Assembly: GCA_947311845.1 (NCBI GenBank)
Contig: CAMZMU010000048.1
Coordinates: forward strand, 24,756,431 to 24,820,430
DNA: 64,000 nt
From: Poa pratensis
Taxonomy: Eukaryota; Streptophyta; Magnoliopsida; Poales; Poaceae
Direction of reading: 5' to 3'
Below the pieces are notes generated by a model. The model did no database searches, was not told the DNA's origin, and worked only from the letters and a program-made list of their open reading frames with translations. Of this stretch, positions 12,719 to 25,039 are shown in pieces. The number at the start of each line of letters is the position of its first letter. Position 1 is the first letter of the stretch. The position numbers were made by a program, and so were the translations under genes.

Positions 12719-13345
12719 GGCAGAGACTGCGGCCCGTGCGTGCGTGGAGACCTCCCACGCCATTGTTTCCATTTCTGCCGTTACCGTTTCCATTCTATCT
12801 CTCCAGCGTCAACAGCCCGTGTCCGCATGCGCCCTCGCCGGTGGGAAACGGCGGCCACGCTGCTGGTTTCTCGCTTGGGACCAAAAGTTTGGAGCGGGTG
12901 CTGAGATCATGCGCCAACGGAGGGCTCCTGTTGAGTGTTGATTGATTGTTGCAGATAGAGGACATGCAGAGAGAGGGTACGTACGTGGAGAAGAAGCGGT
13001 CAGATTAATGGGGACCTTCGTATCTTAGCTATCAATGGGCACGATTAAGACTCATACCTGTGCATGGCTGCATGAATAATTAAGTTGACTCCTCTTTTGT
13101 TTTTTTACCTTCCTCGGTCTTTTGGTAAATAAATGGGAGGCTTGAGCCCATACTTGTGCAAAATTAACTTGCTCCTTCTAATTTATTTAACTACGTCTAG
13201 GAAGCATGAGATGATTAACCAAGTCGACAGTAAAAAGCGGGCTGTGCCCTGAGCCTACCAAACAAATGTTGGGCACAAAATTTCTTCCCAAGTCAAAGTC
13301 AAATAATAGACATGTCTCAGATCCATACCTTCTGGCCGGCAGTTT

Positions 13346-13938
13346 TATTTTTTTGCAAAGGTTTACGATCTATTAATAATCATCAGAAGCAGTACAAAGT
13401 TCCGTAAAAGTACTAAAAATTACAAATAGTTCGTTTGACCACCTAGCAATGACTACAAGCACTGAAGCAAGCCGAAGACGCACCACCGTCCTCGCCCCTC
13501 CCTCGTCGGAGCCGGTCAAAACTTGTCGTAGTAAAGCTTGTGGTAGTAGACATACGGAAATTCGTCGTGCTAAGGTCCCAAAAGACCGGCGCATTGCCAT
13601 AGATGAAAATCGTAGAACGAAAAAGCCAGGTCTATAACCACACCAACAAACATGAAAACAGACCGGATCCCAGGAGATCCGCGGTATACACAACTCTAAT
13701 CACCCTCTGTTAGCACTATAGTTGCACCACCGGAGCCATGATAGGGCGGGGAGGACCTTATTCTAACACATGGATGTCGCCTCTCCCTCACAATCCCGAC
13801 GAAGACACAAAGGGTAACTAAAACAAGAAACGGAAACCCTCCCGCCAGCGAGAGGCCGGAGTCCCTCCAGAGCCTGAAGGGATGAAAACCCTAGTTGTCA
13901 CCAGGGGATCTCCTTTTCTCCTTTGTTGTCTCACGTAC
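13346..13938 (-). mobile_element. 5'-truncated LINE 3' end, with 6-bp target duplication
   Basis: The element starts with a T tract on the plus strand, that is, a poly(A) tail on the minus strand. It is bounded by CAGTTT at 13340-13345 and 13939-13944. The sister copy at 22873 reads straight through this site, which confirms an insertion of about 593 bp. The sequence looks like a plant L1-type 3' UTR; no reverse transcriptase is retained. Confidence 0.7.
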
Positions 13939-14001
13939 CAGTTTGCACTGAACATGTTTAAGTCCGGTTATAGATAGTTATCTTTTTAAAAGCGCTGCTT
14001 T

Positions 14002-14127
14002 GCATACGATAAATAAAGTACGATTTTTGTATGATGTTGCATATGAGCCTTCCATGTGTCAGGCCAAATCAAAGGAGTCCACTGGATACTACATCGTATT
14101 GGAATCGTACATGCAATTGTCGTATGC
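14002..14127. mobile_element. Small MITE-like element with ~25-bp terminal inverted repeats
   Basis: Starts GCATACGATAAATAAAGTAC and ends in an imperfect reverse complement of it (…GTCGTATGC). The matching position in unit copy 2 (near 22925) lacks it, supporting an insertion. Class unknown; no clear target duplication. Confidence 0.55.
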
Positions 14128-14429
14128 ACATTACTTCCATCTTTTAATTCCGACTGGGTCAAAGTCAAGACATAGGCTAAAATAAGAGAGATATTGTCTC
14201 CGTTCGGACGTTGGTTTTTTGGGTGTATCGGGGGAGTGTCCATTATCTAAAACCCATGCATTATCAATGTACTAAAAATGTTCCGTCTTACCTTTTGAAG
14301 TAAACGGACATGTACCACGGCTTATCTAGGGAAATAAATGATTGCATTAAGTCAACGCGTCACGTGATAATGGATAAGCAACAATATAATTGGAATTTGA
14401 ATATAGAGCGTTTCTTTCAGGAACCGATG

Positions 14430-14434
14430 GTTAG
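14430..14434. repeat. Target-site duplication, left (GTTAG)
   Basis: GTTAG directly precedes the LTR start at 14435 and is repeated at 19776-19780 after the LTR end. Confidence 0.85.
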
Positions 14435-17400
14435 TGTCACATCCCAAATTTTGGAACTAAGAAAAACTTAGTTTTACAAGACCCACAATTCAGAACCAAC
14501 AAAAACTTTTGAAATGTTTCACTGATGATTGTGTTTTCCTTCCCATTGCTATGTTGGACCTTGTGTGACTTGTTGTTTAAGTTGTTTGACTAGTAAATAT
14601 TAACCTAAGAACCCAACCTAAGTAAAAATATATTAGACTTTGGTTGATCATGTCATGCCAAGAAAAATAATTCCATATATCTTTCTCCACTCTTATTTTA
14701 GTCAAATTCCATTTCAATAAACTTTGGTTTAGCAACAACAACAAAAAATACCCATTATTTGAGAGAGTAGTAAAAGTGTTTCCAAAAATATGGGGATCTA
14801 TATGCTATCTCCTACATATTCTTCAACCTTGATATTTTGCAACTCCTATTTTATAAACTCCTATTTCTACTCCATTTGGAAAAGAACACTAGTGGGAAGT
14901 ATATTATCCCACATATTTTTCTTTATCAAACCTTTTGAAAACTATTAAGTATGAGTTGAGATATTTTCTAAACATCATCTTGTCATAATTAGGAGTGATC
15001 ACTTTTCCACAATATAGCATTGTGGAAATGGTGGTATGATTAATTCTTGTGGTTTGATCTGTGTGGTCTTGGTTGTGATGTTGATCATATTGTGTTTGTT
15101 GCATGTGTGAATAATTCCTCGGTTGTGCTTAACACTAAAATAAAACACACTTGTCAACAAATTTGGAAGGTGACTCGAAAACAAAACAAGACCTCTATAA
15201 TCATCTCACTTCCCTACCACTCTCTCCTAAAAATAGGTAGTTTCCAATTAAAAGTATTTCAAAGAATAAAATTCTACTCTCTTTCCTTAACCTCTAGGGA
15301 GTATTAAAAACCCTAATTCTCTTTACCACTAAAAGCCAGGAAAATTACCCTAGCTATCCTTCACATTTCTAAAACCATTCATAAACAAATTTCACCAATT
15401 TTTAAATTAAATTTTGGTTCTGGCATTCTGTCGAACACCTTAAGGGCAGAAACCCTAGTTTTCAAACCCAAATTCGAATTCAATCAAATTTCTTCAAATT
15501 TCTCTGCCCACTCTCTCTCCCTCACACCCCTGCACTGCAGCCACACGAGTGCTAGCATTTTGGACGTTTCCTATTGGAGTTTGGCGCCATTACTCTCGTC
15601 ACCCACTTCCCTCTCTCCCGTACGCATGTGAGTGAGGAGAAGGAGGCCGTGCAGCAGCTCGTCGCTGCGCCACTGCACCTCTCTGCTCCCCCTCTGCCGA
15701 CTGAGCACGACCACGCGCGCGAGATGCATCCTCCCCGTCCCATTTCTCCTCCGTCCAGACGCCGCTCGCCATGCCCGTGGGCACGTGCGTCTCGACCAAG
15801 CCACGCCATGTCTTGCTTCCTTCCCTCATCCCAGTGCACGCCAGAGACGTCCAGACTCCACGCCCTACACGCACGCCACACCCTAGCCCCTCGCTCGGCC
15901 TCTCCCCTCTCTTTTTCTCTGCGGTCATTTGATCGAGCACCTCATGGGCACACTCGACCTCGCGTTAACCCCACTCGATGCCACGGCTCCGAGACACTCG
16001 CTCGCGTCCAAGACGAGCAGCAACGTGAGGAGACATCACCCCACCACCTCCCGCGACTAATCACCGCCCGGCTCCCTCTCCACCTCGCCCGTGCACGCAG
16101 ACCACCATGGACCGGCCACCTCTCCTGTTTTAAGCCACCAGTTCCTCTCCCATACCCATTTCTTGTCCATTCCACTCCCCCACCCTCACTCCTCCTCCCT
16201 GAGTGAGAACGAGAGCCCTCTTGCTCTCTGCCCTCAAGAAACACGAAAGGTTCACCTCGGTCCGGCGAGCTTGCATAGAAGGATGCCGTCGCCTCTGACC
16301 TCCATTCTTCGCCATTTTCGACTCTTCGTGCTCGCCTTGACCGTAGCTAACTCCACCGACCTCCCTTTTCTTCCCAGGGCCCATGTCACGCCGACGCCGT
16401 CACCGGCCCGTGGAAGCCGAGTTCATCCTCGCCGCTGAACCAAGACTCGACAACAGGATCTTCTGCCACCGCTGACCTCCCCTGGACCTCCGCATCCCCC
16501 TCCGACCCACGGAGACCTCATGCATGTGCCCTAGGTGAGCGAATCATCCACGCCCTTTTCCTGGAGTTCTTCCCGCACCTGGGCGTGTCGCGAGGAAGAA
16601 GGCGACCCAGGGCCGTCGATTTCTTGATCGACGGTTTGCTTTGAAAGCCGTCCGATCTAATCATGGCCCTCCGCGCGCTGATCTACGTCCGCTTACCCCT
16701 CCACTTCCCGTGCGAGCAGATGGGCCAGCCGGGCACTGTGCTGCCCGGATCTGCTCAGATCTGGCCCGTTTAGTGTTTTTTTTTTCGTTATTTCTTTTTC
16801 TGTTTTCCAAATCCAGTTTAGATCTGCTCTAGGATTTAATTCACCATGTAATCTCTATGTGTGAAAATTAGTTGATTTAAGTTTTGTAGGGTTCCTGTGT
16901 GTTTTCTTAATCATGCAGCACTGGTTGTTTGCCAAAATATATTTTTAAGTGCCGTCTAGATTTAATCTTGTAAAAAGTTCCTTTTTCACTAAATCATTAA
17001 TATCTAGAGTTTTATATATCCAAATATTGCAAACTAAAATTCTATGGATAGCCTGAAATGGTACCTGTCTAGAAGTGCTAGTCTTACATGCACATGAAAC
17101 TTAGAACAAAAGTTCTATTCTTTTTACTTAAAGCACCAGCGAGCACTTTAGTGATTTTTGTAGAATTTTGTGTGACGAATTTTTGGAGCAAATCCAATTG
17201 TGTTAGTTTCTAATACCAACAGAGAACCTAAATCCAACTTTGCATGATTGTTTGATTAATAGAACCTTCTAGGTGTAATAGTTAGTAAAACTACTGTTTT
17301 CTGCCTCTAATAAAAAGAAAAGATTTAAGTGCCTTTATTGTAAAAATGTTGTTTGTGTTATTAATGATTGTTTTGGTACTGTTTTATACTTGTTACTGTG

Positions 17401-18895
17401 TTTGACTTGTTAGTATAGTATATTAGTACTGTTAGTGGTATTTGTGAGATATGTTTGTGTGATTAAAATGTTTGCCTTGCTTGTTAAACTTGGTTGTCTC
17501 TAAGTTGAGTACTAGCTTGGGTATCTTGTTAATGTCTTCACCTTAGCTGGGTAAAATATTTTGAATTACAGAGAATAATTGGTGACTTAACTTTTGTCTG
17601 AAATATTTCCTGATTTGGAAGAAAAACCATGTATCTAACTTTTGTCTGAAGTATTTCCTGTTTAAATAAAGGTGCTTGTTGCTCATCTTTGCCCAAAATA
17701 GTTTTGTGATCTATGTCCTAGCATGTGTATAGTGTTAAACTACTGGTGGGTATAATGCCCTTGTAAGTGTAGATCTTAGTTTGATTGCTTGAATGATTAG
17801 TTTGATGCTTGTGGTTTGTTACTTGTTTGTGTACCACTTGTGGTTTGGTTTGCTTATTGATTGTTGTTTTATTTTCATGTTTACGACGCTAGATATAAAC
17901 GCTACCGGAGTGGTCTTTGGAAAGGATTTATTGAAGAAGAATCGGAGTTTATTTCTCTGATCAGTGAGGAAAAGTCCAGGAACATTATGCTTAAATCAGG
18001 CAAGCTACTTCTCTGAGCTTGCATCTATATACATCTATTTTGGTTCACATGTTTTACCTATAGAGAGCCTAAGTGATTTATGTGGTGTTTGCCACTAAAG
18101 CTATGATTTTGAAAACCCTTTTTCCAAAATACAAGTATATTATTTTGACACCCTATATGGAGGTATTAGATGGAAATTCTTTTTCAAACTGTAGGATGGG
18201 AAAAAAATATTGTTTACTCAAAACTCCTTTGAAAATACTTGTGTGGATATGGAATGTCGAGATGTCGGTGTTGAAGTGAGAAATGGAGAAAGATGGGTTT
18301 TGATGAAAAATGCATATTGTGTCCTAGTACTATGACGACCAGCCGATACCCTGTGCGACCACATTTACCCACCTATGGGAAAGGGCGTAGTTATATAATT
18401 TGCTCATATTAGTATGGGATGCCTCATCGACGGAGATGACTCCGTTATGCATGGGGGATGGTTTGGTGACCTACCCCTGACCTGGGTCCTCAAAAAGGAG
18501 AATACCGACGGGCTGGTATGAGTGAAGGGAGAAAGAGGATTGAAGACTTCACCATGGGGTCGCCGGGGAAAACTATGAGTCCTCACACTTAGATTCCGAC
18601 GGCCTGGGTTAAGTGTTGATGGAAAGTGTCATATGGGCAGGGTCCTATACTAGCATGAGCAAAGGACAAGCTATGATCGGTGACTCAACTTCGCATACAC
18701 CTTGTATGGCGGGACGTGGCTGACACGATGAGTTACCGGATGGATGTGGGAAAAGCGTGCTACCTCTGCAGAGTGTAAAAACTATTCGAATAACCGAGTC
18801 CTCGGATATGGACAGTTGGGAGGCTGTCTTAAGACCATGTGCAAGTTTTGGAAAAGTTTTAAGATTTGAAAAGAAAATGGAGATGTTTTATATAG

Positions 18896-19109
18896 GCAAC
18901 TATACCGAAGCTGGTATGAGGTTGCTGGAAAAGAGGAAGACCATGAAGGGCTATGGTCGAGAAGTGCAGAGTTTTGTGTTTTGAAAGTAGAAAATGTCTT
19001 ATGCAACTATACCGAAGGGCTGGTATAAGGTTGTTGGAAAATGATTTGACCATGAAGGGCTATGGTCGAAAAAGGAGGAGTTTTGGAGAAATAAACCAAA
19101 TGGTGGTTT
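18896..19109. repeat. 107-bp tandem duplication inside the solo LTR
   Basis: GCAACTATACCGAAG starts at 18896 and 19003; both copies continue with CTGGTAT and ACCATGAAGGGCTATGGTCG. Confidence 0.75.
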
Positions 19110-19112
19110 TCC

Positions 19113-19255
19113 GGGAAAAAGTTTTAAAAGAGACTTCCTACAAAGACAGATTTATGGGAAAAAGTTTTAAAAGAGACTTATTACAAAGACAGATTTATGG
19201 GAAAAAGTTTTAAAAAAGACTTCTTACAAAGACAGAATTATGGGAAAAAGTTCTA
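19113..19255. repeat. 43-bp tandem repeat, 3.3 copies, inside the solo LTR
   Basis: Units start with GGGAAAAAGTT at 19113, 19156, 19199 and 19242 (partial), at exactly 43-bp spacing with few mismatches. Confidence 0.85.
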
Positions 19256-19775
19256 AAAACCTTCTTTCCTTTTTCAAATAAAGTTATAGGAATTTCAAAC
19301 AAAGGTTTATTAAACAAAAGTCTATCCTTCTCTTTTTCAATAAGGATGTAGAGTTTTCAAAGCAAAGAAAGTTTTATTTAAACAATAAAAAGAGTAATGC
19401 ATGCTCATTCCGGGGGTAGTTTGCGAGTACAATCAAATGTACTCATATTGGTTTCGTCCCTGGCTATTGTCTTAGCCAGATTTTGAAGAGGAGCAATTCG
19501 AAGGAGAAGTGTTCAATGGCGTCGATGCGAACTAGGGCACTTCCCAGTCAGCTGCCTGTAGGGTTATGGCAAATGACTTGGGCTCCACGTTGTTCGATGA
19601 TTTCCGTTGCAAGTACCTGTTGAAGTTACGGCTTCAATCAAGTAAGTAAATTCATTCGGTCTTTATGGATGTTCTTTTGATACCAGTTTGAATTGTGCTC
19701 AGCGACAGACTGATCATGAGATCGCTGATGTGTAGGCACAAGGGTATTTCGGACAGCTAGTCCGGGGTTCCCACA

Positions 19776-19780
19776 GTTAG
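19776..19780. repeat. Target-site duplication, right (GTTAG)
   Basis: Matches 14430-14434 and follows the CCACA end of the solo LTR. Confidence 0.85.
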
Positions 19781-20204
19781 TATGTAGTTAAACGAAACTC
19801 CCTACTAGTGACAACACATTCCTTTACAACCGCTCCACGACGGTTACTACCTAGTTACTTGTAAGGAGTTCAACATCTAGTTTCATGTTTATTCTATAAA
19901 TGTTGGATAGTAATGATATCCAATGAATTACCATGAAGATCACATATCTATTTAGGTGAGTCGAGACCTGCGTCGACAAAAAAAGAAGCCAAATTATGCG
20001 TGTGAATAATTCTTTCACGGTATATGGTATGTCGAATTACAAGATTTAAGGAATGAGGTAAGGCTTACCATCTTTGAGGTGACATGTTTATGAAGAGACT
20101 CAGCATTCCATGTGCAAGAAAAAAGAAAGTGCGATCAAAATTGTTCAGTTTAGCTCTTTTGTCCCCTTTTTGTTCTTGTCTGTCCTCACCTCCTCCTGTT
20201 GCTT

Positions 20205-20475
20205 GTGACATCCTGTCCTAGGGTTCAATATGATTGATATTCCAGATGCTCATCCCGAAAGCACCTCTGGAATAAGCGTGTTTGGTCCAGAGTAATTTGG
20301 GGATGTATGACGTCCGCAAAGTTTTCTGGGGGTGCACACAAGTGAGGATAAAGTGCTACAAAAAAGACTTATGTTGCTTTGTGGGGCCAGTCTAAACACT
20401 CCTGGAGAGCTGCCAAGAGTTACTACTTTCAACCTACAAGTGTCTAGGGCCTTCGACCGAATCAAAGGTAGCATA
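20205..20475. mobile_element. Short LTR-retroelement remnant
   Basis: Opens TGTGACATCCTGTCC and fills a gap of about 270 bp between unit copy 1 and unit copy 2. The equivalent junction between copies 2 and 3 (near 23630) lacks it. Its wording resembles LTR sequence of cereal Gypsy elements; family not assigned. Confidence 0.4.
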
Positions 20476-23400
20476 CATGTAGTGTCCTAAGCCTACCAAC
20501 AAAATTTAGGTAGAAAGTTCAAAGGACAAGGATGTCGCCTAGAGGGGGGGGGGGTGAATAGGCGATTTTTTTTTCCGGTTTAGGCTTGATAAATGCGGAA
20601 TAAAACTAGGTGTTTTAATTTAACAAGCATACAACCTAAATATACTAGGTTCACCTATGTGCACCAACAACTTATGCTAAGCAAGACAAGTAACAAGGTG
20701 ATAGTAAGATATAATACTTCAAGCACGAAGGCTATCACGATGTAAAGTGCATAAGTAAAGAGCTCGGGTATAGAGATAACCGAGGCACGCGGAAACGATG
20801 ATGTATTCCCGAGTTCCTCCTTTTGAGGGGAGTACGTCTCATTGGAGGGGTGTGAGTTTCAAACTCAAGACGCCACAAAATGGCCTCACTCTATTCTCCG
20901 ATGAACCTCGCACAAAAGCTCGATTCACCTTCCACTATTGATTTCCTTTTGGACGGAAATCGAGTCCCTTACAACAATCTTGAGGCACAACCCACAAAAG
21001 GATTGGGAGCTCCCAAGTGACCACAAAAGGTCTCAATCACCGTCTAGGGTCCAACGACCCAAGAGTAACAAGCTCACAAACTTTCACTTCCACGAATCCT
21101 CGTGGAGAGAGCAAACCGATGCACAAAAGCAAAGGCAAGAACACAAGAAGTGCTCAAGTCCTTCACTCCCAAATCCCACCAAAAGCAACTAATATTTGTG
21201 GGGGGGGGGGGGGGGGGGGGAGAAGAGAGGAAGAACAAAGAAGAACTCAACAAATGGAACTCCAAGATCTAGATCGAAAGGGTTCCCCTCACTTAGAGGA
21301 GAGATGGATTCGTGGAAATGTAGATCTAGATCTCCTCTCTCTTTCCCTCAAAGATATGCAAGAATCATGGGAGGAATTGAGAGAGAGGCAAGCTTTCCAA
21401 GGTCAACAATGGTGGGGGAGAGAGAGAAAAAGGTGCTATAGAAAAGCTTAGACTCTTTGGGGAAGAAGGGGCCTTTTATAGGTCTCCAAAAAACAGAGCC
21501 GTTGCAGAAAAATAACCCCGGAGACTCCGGCCTGCGGAGACCGGAGACTCCGGGCCACTTCCGGTCCCCTATACCGCAGGTGCCGATGCCTGGGGATGAT
21601 TTCTCCCAAAGCAAGAGGCCGGATATTCCGGTGCCCTGAGTCCGGAGACTCTGGTCTTGGCAGGCCGGAGACTCCGGCCTAGAAAAACCTGCAACAGCTC
21701 AGCAAAACTGCAAACCCCAAAACTTTTTCATACGAACTCCAAATCAGGTGAAACCAATTTTGTTGGAAAGATAGCAACAAGAGATTTCCTACAAAAAGTG
21801 GAAATATTAAGAACCATAAATAGAGTTAAGTTGACACACATGGAGGTGTGGAACTTTCCTCAAGGATAAACCGATAATATTTCCAACCCGAAAACGCAAC
21901 AAGTTTTCCATACGAAATCCGTTTTCGGAGAACTTGGGCTTGTCATGAAGATCACAACAAGCACCAAAACCCAACAAGGAGAAGAACCAAATAAGAACCA
22001 AGAAAGTTGATATGCCAAGTATGCAAAGGTTTGAGCTCTCCACAAAGATGCGATCAAGTTACTCACTTGATAGCCCCTCTTGATAGTACGACATCTATCC
22101 TATAACCCGGTCTCCCACTAACACGATGAGACCGGTAAAATAGAAGCCCTATCAAGATCATACCTTTGCCTTGCGCATTCCACTTGAGTTAGATGATGAC
22201 GATCTTGATCTCTTCAAGTGGACCACCTTTCTTGATTGCGCTTTGCTTGGTGAAGACTCACATTGCTCCCCCATACACCATGATGGGAGTGCCTCTCTTA
22301 GGAACATCTTCACTTGACCATTATCTCCAAATGGGTTGCAAGCTTCAAGAAATCTTCCTTTTGATGCCACTTGACGATCACCACTTGACGTCATCCTCCA
22401 TGAGCTATAAGAAATCTTCCTTTTGATGCAAGCCCATGGAGAGATACCTAACCCCAACAAAGAATGCCACACACACATAATGGGTTAGTTCACAAAGCTA
22501 TATGGACAATTTCTTACCATACCATTGGATCACATGATCCCACATGGTATATCATTTAGCTTTGTGTGTTGATCAACTTGAATCCACTCATTGAACTTAG
22601 TCTTGATCAACCTTGTATCTTTTCATCTTCTTGATCATATCAAATATGTCCATTATAATCAATGATCTTGATGGCATACAACCTTGAGTCCAACACATGG
22701 AGTTCAAGCGATGCCAATGGACAAACCTATAAGAATAACTCAACACAAACATTAGTCCATAAGGATTGTCATTAATTACCAAAACCATACATGGGGACAC
22801 CATGCACTTTCAAAAGTTTCTTTCCAAGTCAAAGATAATGGACATGTGTCAAATCTATACCCTTTGACCCGCAGGTTGCAATGAAGATATTTAAATTTGT
22901 GTATAGTTCTCTTTTAGTTCTGACTGATGGATTTCCAGGCCTAAAAGAGAAGACATAAGCTAACAAGAGATATACTATCTCAGTTCCCACGTAGGCCTTT
23001 CAGACGAATTGAAAAAGTGGCTATTGAATCAAATCCATCTATTGTCAGTGGACCGAGACATGATCCCACTAATCTTATTGAAGTACCAATATTTAGTGAG
23101 GATAAAAATCTGATTGCATAGAGTCAATGCATCACATCAGTTTGGAGAAGTGAAAAAATAATCAACACTTGGATTTAGAGGATTCATTCAACAACCAACG
23201 AGTACCATGTACCTAAAGAAAGCTCCCTACTATTTAAAACACATTCTTTTACAGGAGGCCCCTCCACAACAACAAATACTTGTAAATTTTAACATTTAGT
23301 TTAATGTTTTTCCCCAAAATATGTTGAATAATGATATCCAATGAATTTCACATGGACCTGACATTGTTATGAGTAATTTGCATTGTCCAAATAAAATATT

Positions 23401-23640
23401 CCAAATTATGCCCGTGGATAAAATTTGATGATATTGTAAAGCTTACTAGCACTCTAGTGACATGTTGATGAAAAGTGCCAATGTACCACATGTAAAAAAG
23501 GAAAGTGATATCAAAATTTGGAAGTTGAGTTTACCTTCCCCGTCCCATTTCCATTTCAGTTTGTCATCATGTTTCTCATTTTTTCCCATCCTCATCTTAT
23601 TCTACTTATCCATTGATACATGTCACACCCAATCCAAAGT
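20476..23640. repeat. Copy 2 of the ~0.9 kb non-coding tandem unit
   Basis: Made of 20476-20519 and 22813-23640, interrupted once by the element at 20520-22812. Without that insertion the unit is about 0.87 kb. Confidence 0.65.
20520..22812. mobile_element. Unclassified 2.3 kb insertion bounded by AAAGTT direct repeats
   Basis: AAAGTT occurs at 20514-20519 and 22813-22818, and the third unit copy (near 23685) shows the unoccupied site. The insert begins CAAAGGACAAGGATGTCGCC and ends CATGCACTTTCA. It contains a G10 run near 20544, a G21 run at 21200-21220, and several copies of GGAGACTCCGG between 21520 and 21680. No protein domain is recognised, so it is a non-autonomous element of unknown class. 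Confidence 0.6.
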
Positions 23641-23796
23641 AGAAAGTAGGTCGTGCCTTAAGCATACGAAACACATGTTTGGCAGAAAGTTTTTTAAGCT
23701 GAAAATAATGAACATGTCTCAGATCTATACATCGGGTGGAAAGTTGCAATGAACATGTTTAAACCCACAATTGTATAGCTACGGGCTTTTCTTGGC
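23641..23796. repeat. Partial copy 3 of the ~0.9 kb unit
   Basis: Starts with the same GTGCC-AAGCATACG-AAACA block as copies 1 and 2 and runs to the stretch ending TTGTATAGCTACG, where retroelement sequence takes over. Confidence 0.55.
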
Positions 23797-25039
23797 ACAA
23801 AGCAAAAGCAAAAAGGATACAAATGAAGCTACTACAGAGGCAATAACATCATTGACTCAACAAAAAAACTAAAACAAAAAATAAAATGGGTTGCCTCCCA
23901 TATGCGCTTTTTAATGCCTTTTAGCTAAGCACAATGAAACGCCAAGTTTTATCATTATCACCATAATATTCGTCTACATCAACACCAATTTAGTAACTCG
24001 GCCACAAATACATTTAATACACCCTATGCAAGATTGAGAATATCCCTTTTCATTAATTTTAAGTTTACTATCAGCATCAAAGAGGTTCACAGGTGAAATC
24101 CATCCATAATTCTGTTCTAAAGCTTCAGAAATTCCCAACAATTTAAAAGGGATAGCAATATCAATTTCATCCCCAACTTCGGTTTTACCAACGTATTTAG
24201 CCAATTAGAATCAACGGGTTTCAAAGTATGCAACATATTAGGACAACAACCAAGCATTGAATTTATAACGAGCAAAAACAATTCCTAGCTTCTTTAGCAA
24301 CATCATCAAATTCCATAAGTAAAGTTTTTAACACAAAATCTCTTTCTTATCCTTCCTCTCCGTGCATTAAAGTTTAAGAAACAACTGTTTTATGATAGGA
24401 TTAAGGTTCACAAATCTAGCTTCAAGCATTCCAACCAACCAAGATGTAGCCGATTCATAATTATGGGCTAGTTTAACAAGAGGTTTATCATTAAGATCAT
24501 TAAGCCGATTGACATAAGTGAGGAATTCTTCAATATTTCTCCTTCCAATTACATTACCACTCCCCACAGTAATTTATTTAAAGGAAAGCTTAGGTGGAAA
24601 CATGATGACAAGATATACAACAAAAGATTAGGTGCTGAAATTTTATTTTATTTTGTGTTTTTTAATTTTTAAGCAAAACGAACAAGCAAAACAAGTAAAA
24701 ATAAAAAGTAACTAAGCACAAATAGTAACAAAGAGACAAGGTTGTTGCGAGTAAATATCCTTTCTATAGCTTAACTTTCCTCGGCAACGGTGCTAGGAAT
24801 TCGCTTGATGACTGCTGGGACCCCAAGTGGAAGATATGATGTAGTGTAGCAGCAAATTTCCCTCACTGAAGAACCAAGGTTTATCAAGCTGGTAGGAAAG
24901 TAATGGCAAGAGAATTTGAAGTGGACCTACAAGCTAAAGCTTGTATCTGAACTATAATCGAAGCATGGTATCTGAGTGCGTGTCGGGTACCTAACATGCT
25001 TCAATGAAGTTCGTCTCACATGAGCAACCTTTTAAGAAA
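23797..25039 (-). mobile_element. Athila-like Gypsy remnant: leader ORF pieces, primer-binding site and partial 5' LTR
   Basis: Read on the minus strand: LTR fragment (25039-24806, plus-strand start TGATGACTGC), then a primer-binding-site-like motif at 24779-24796 (plus-strand CCTCGGCAACGGTGCTAG, a degenerate complement of TGGCGCCGTTGCC), then decayed coding pieces at 24367-24567 (LAHNYESATSWLVGM) and 23974-24204. No protease, RT or integrase remains. The LTR is cut by the MULE at 25040. Confidence 0.55.

Larger units (their letters stand above)
14435..19775. mobile_element. 5.34 kb solo LTR with TG...CA ends and perfect 5-bp target duplication
   Basis: Begins TGTCACATCCCAAATTTTGG and ends GGGGTTCCCACA, flanked by GTTAG on both sides. 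There is no second LTR and no gag or pol sequence, so it is a solo LTR left by recombination between the two LTRs of a full element. Over 5 kb is exceptional and recalls the Triticeae large-LTR (LARD/Sukkula-type) elements, though I cannot assign the family from memory. It has a GC-rich block at 15540-16650, in which long open frames are low-complexity and probably not genes, an AT-rich middle, and tandem repeats near the right end. Confidence 0.85.
13230..20204. repeat. Copy 1 of a ~0.9 kb non-coding tandem unit, interrupted by LINE, MITE and solo LTR
   Basis: Pieces 13240-13345, 13939-14001, 14128-14434 and 19776-20204 read in order match the second copy (20476-23640). Shared landmarks include the AGCCTACCAA block, GACATGTCTCAGATC, and ATGATATCCAATGAAT near 19915 and 23333. 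No coding potential is evident. Confidence 0.7.

Noticed and set aside
15574..16206. 210-codon open frame inside the giant LTR
   Set aside because: Low-complexity Pro/Ser/His/Arg composition with equally long frames on the other strand; it lies within a solo LTR and has no domain.
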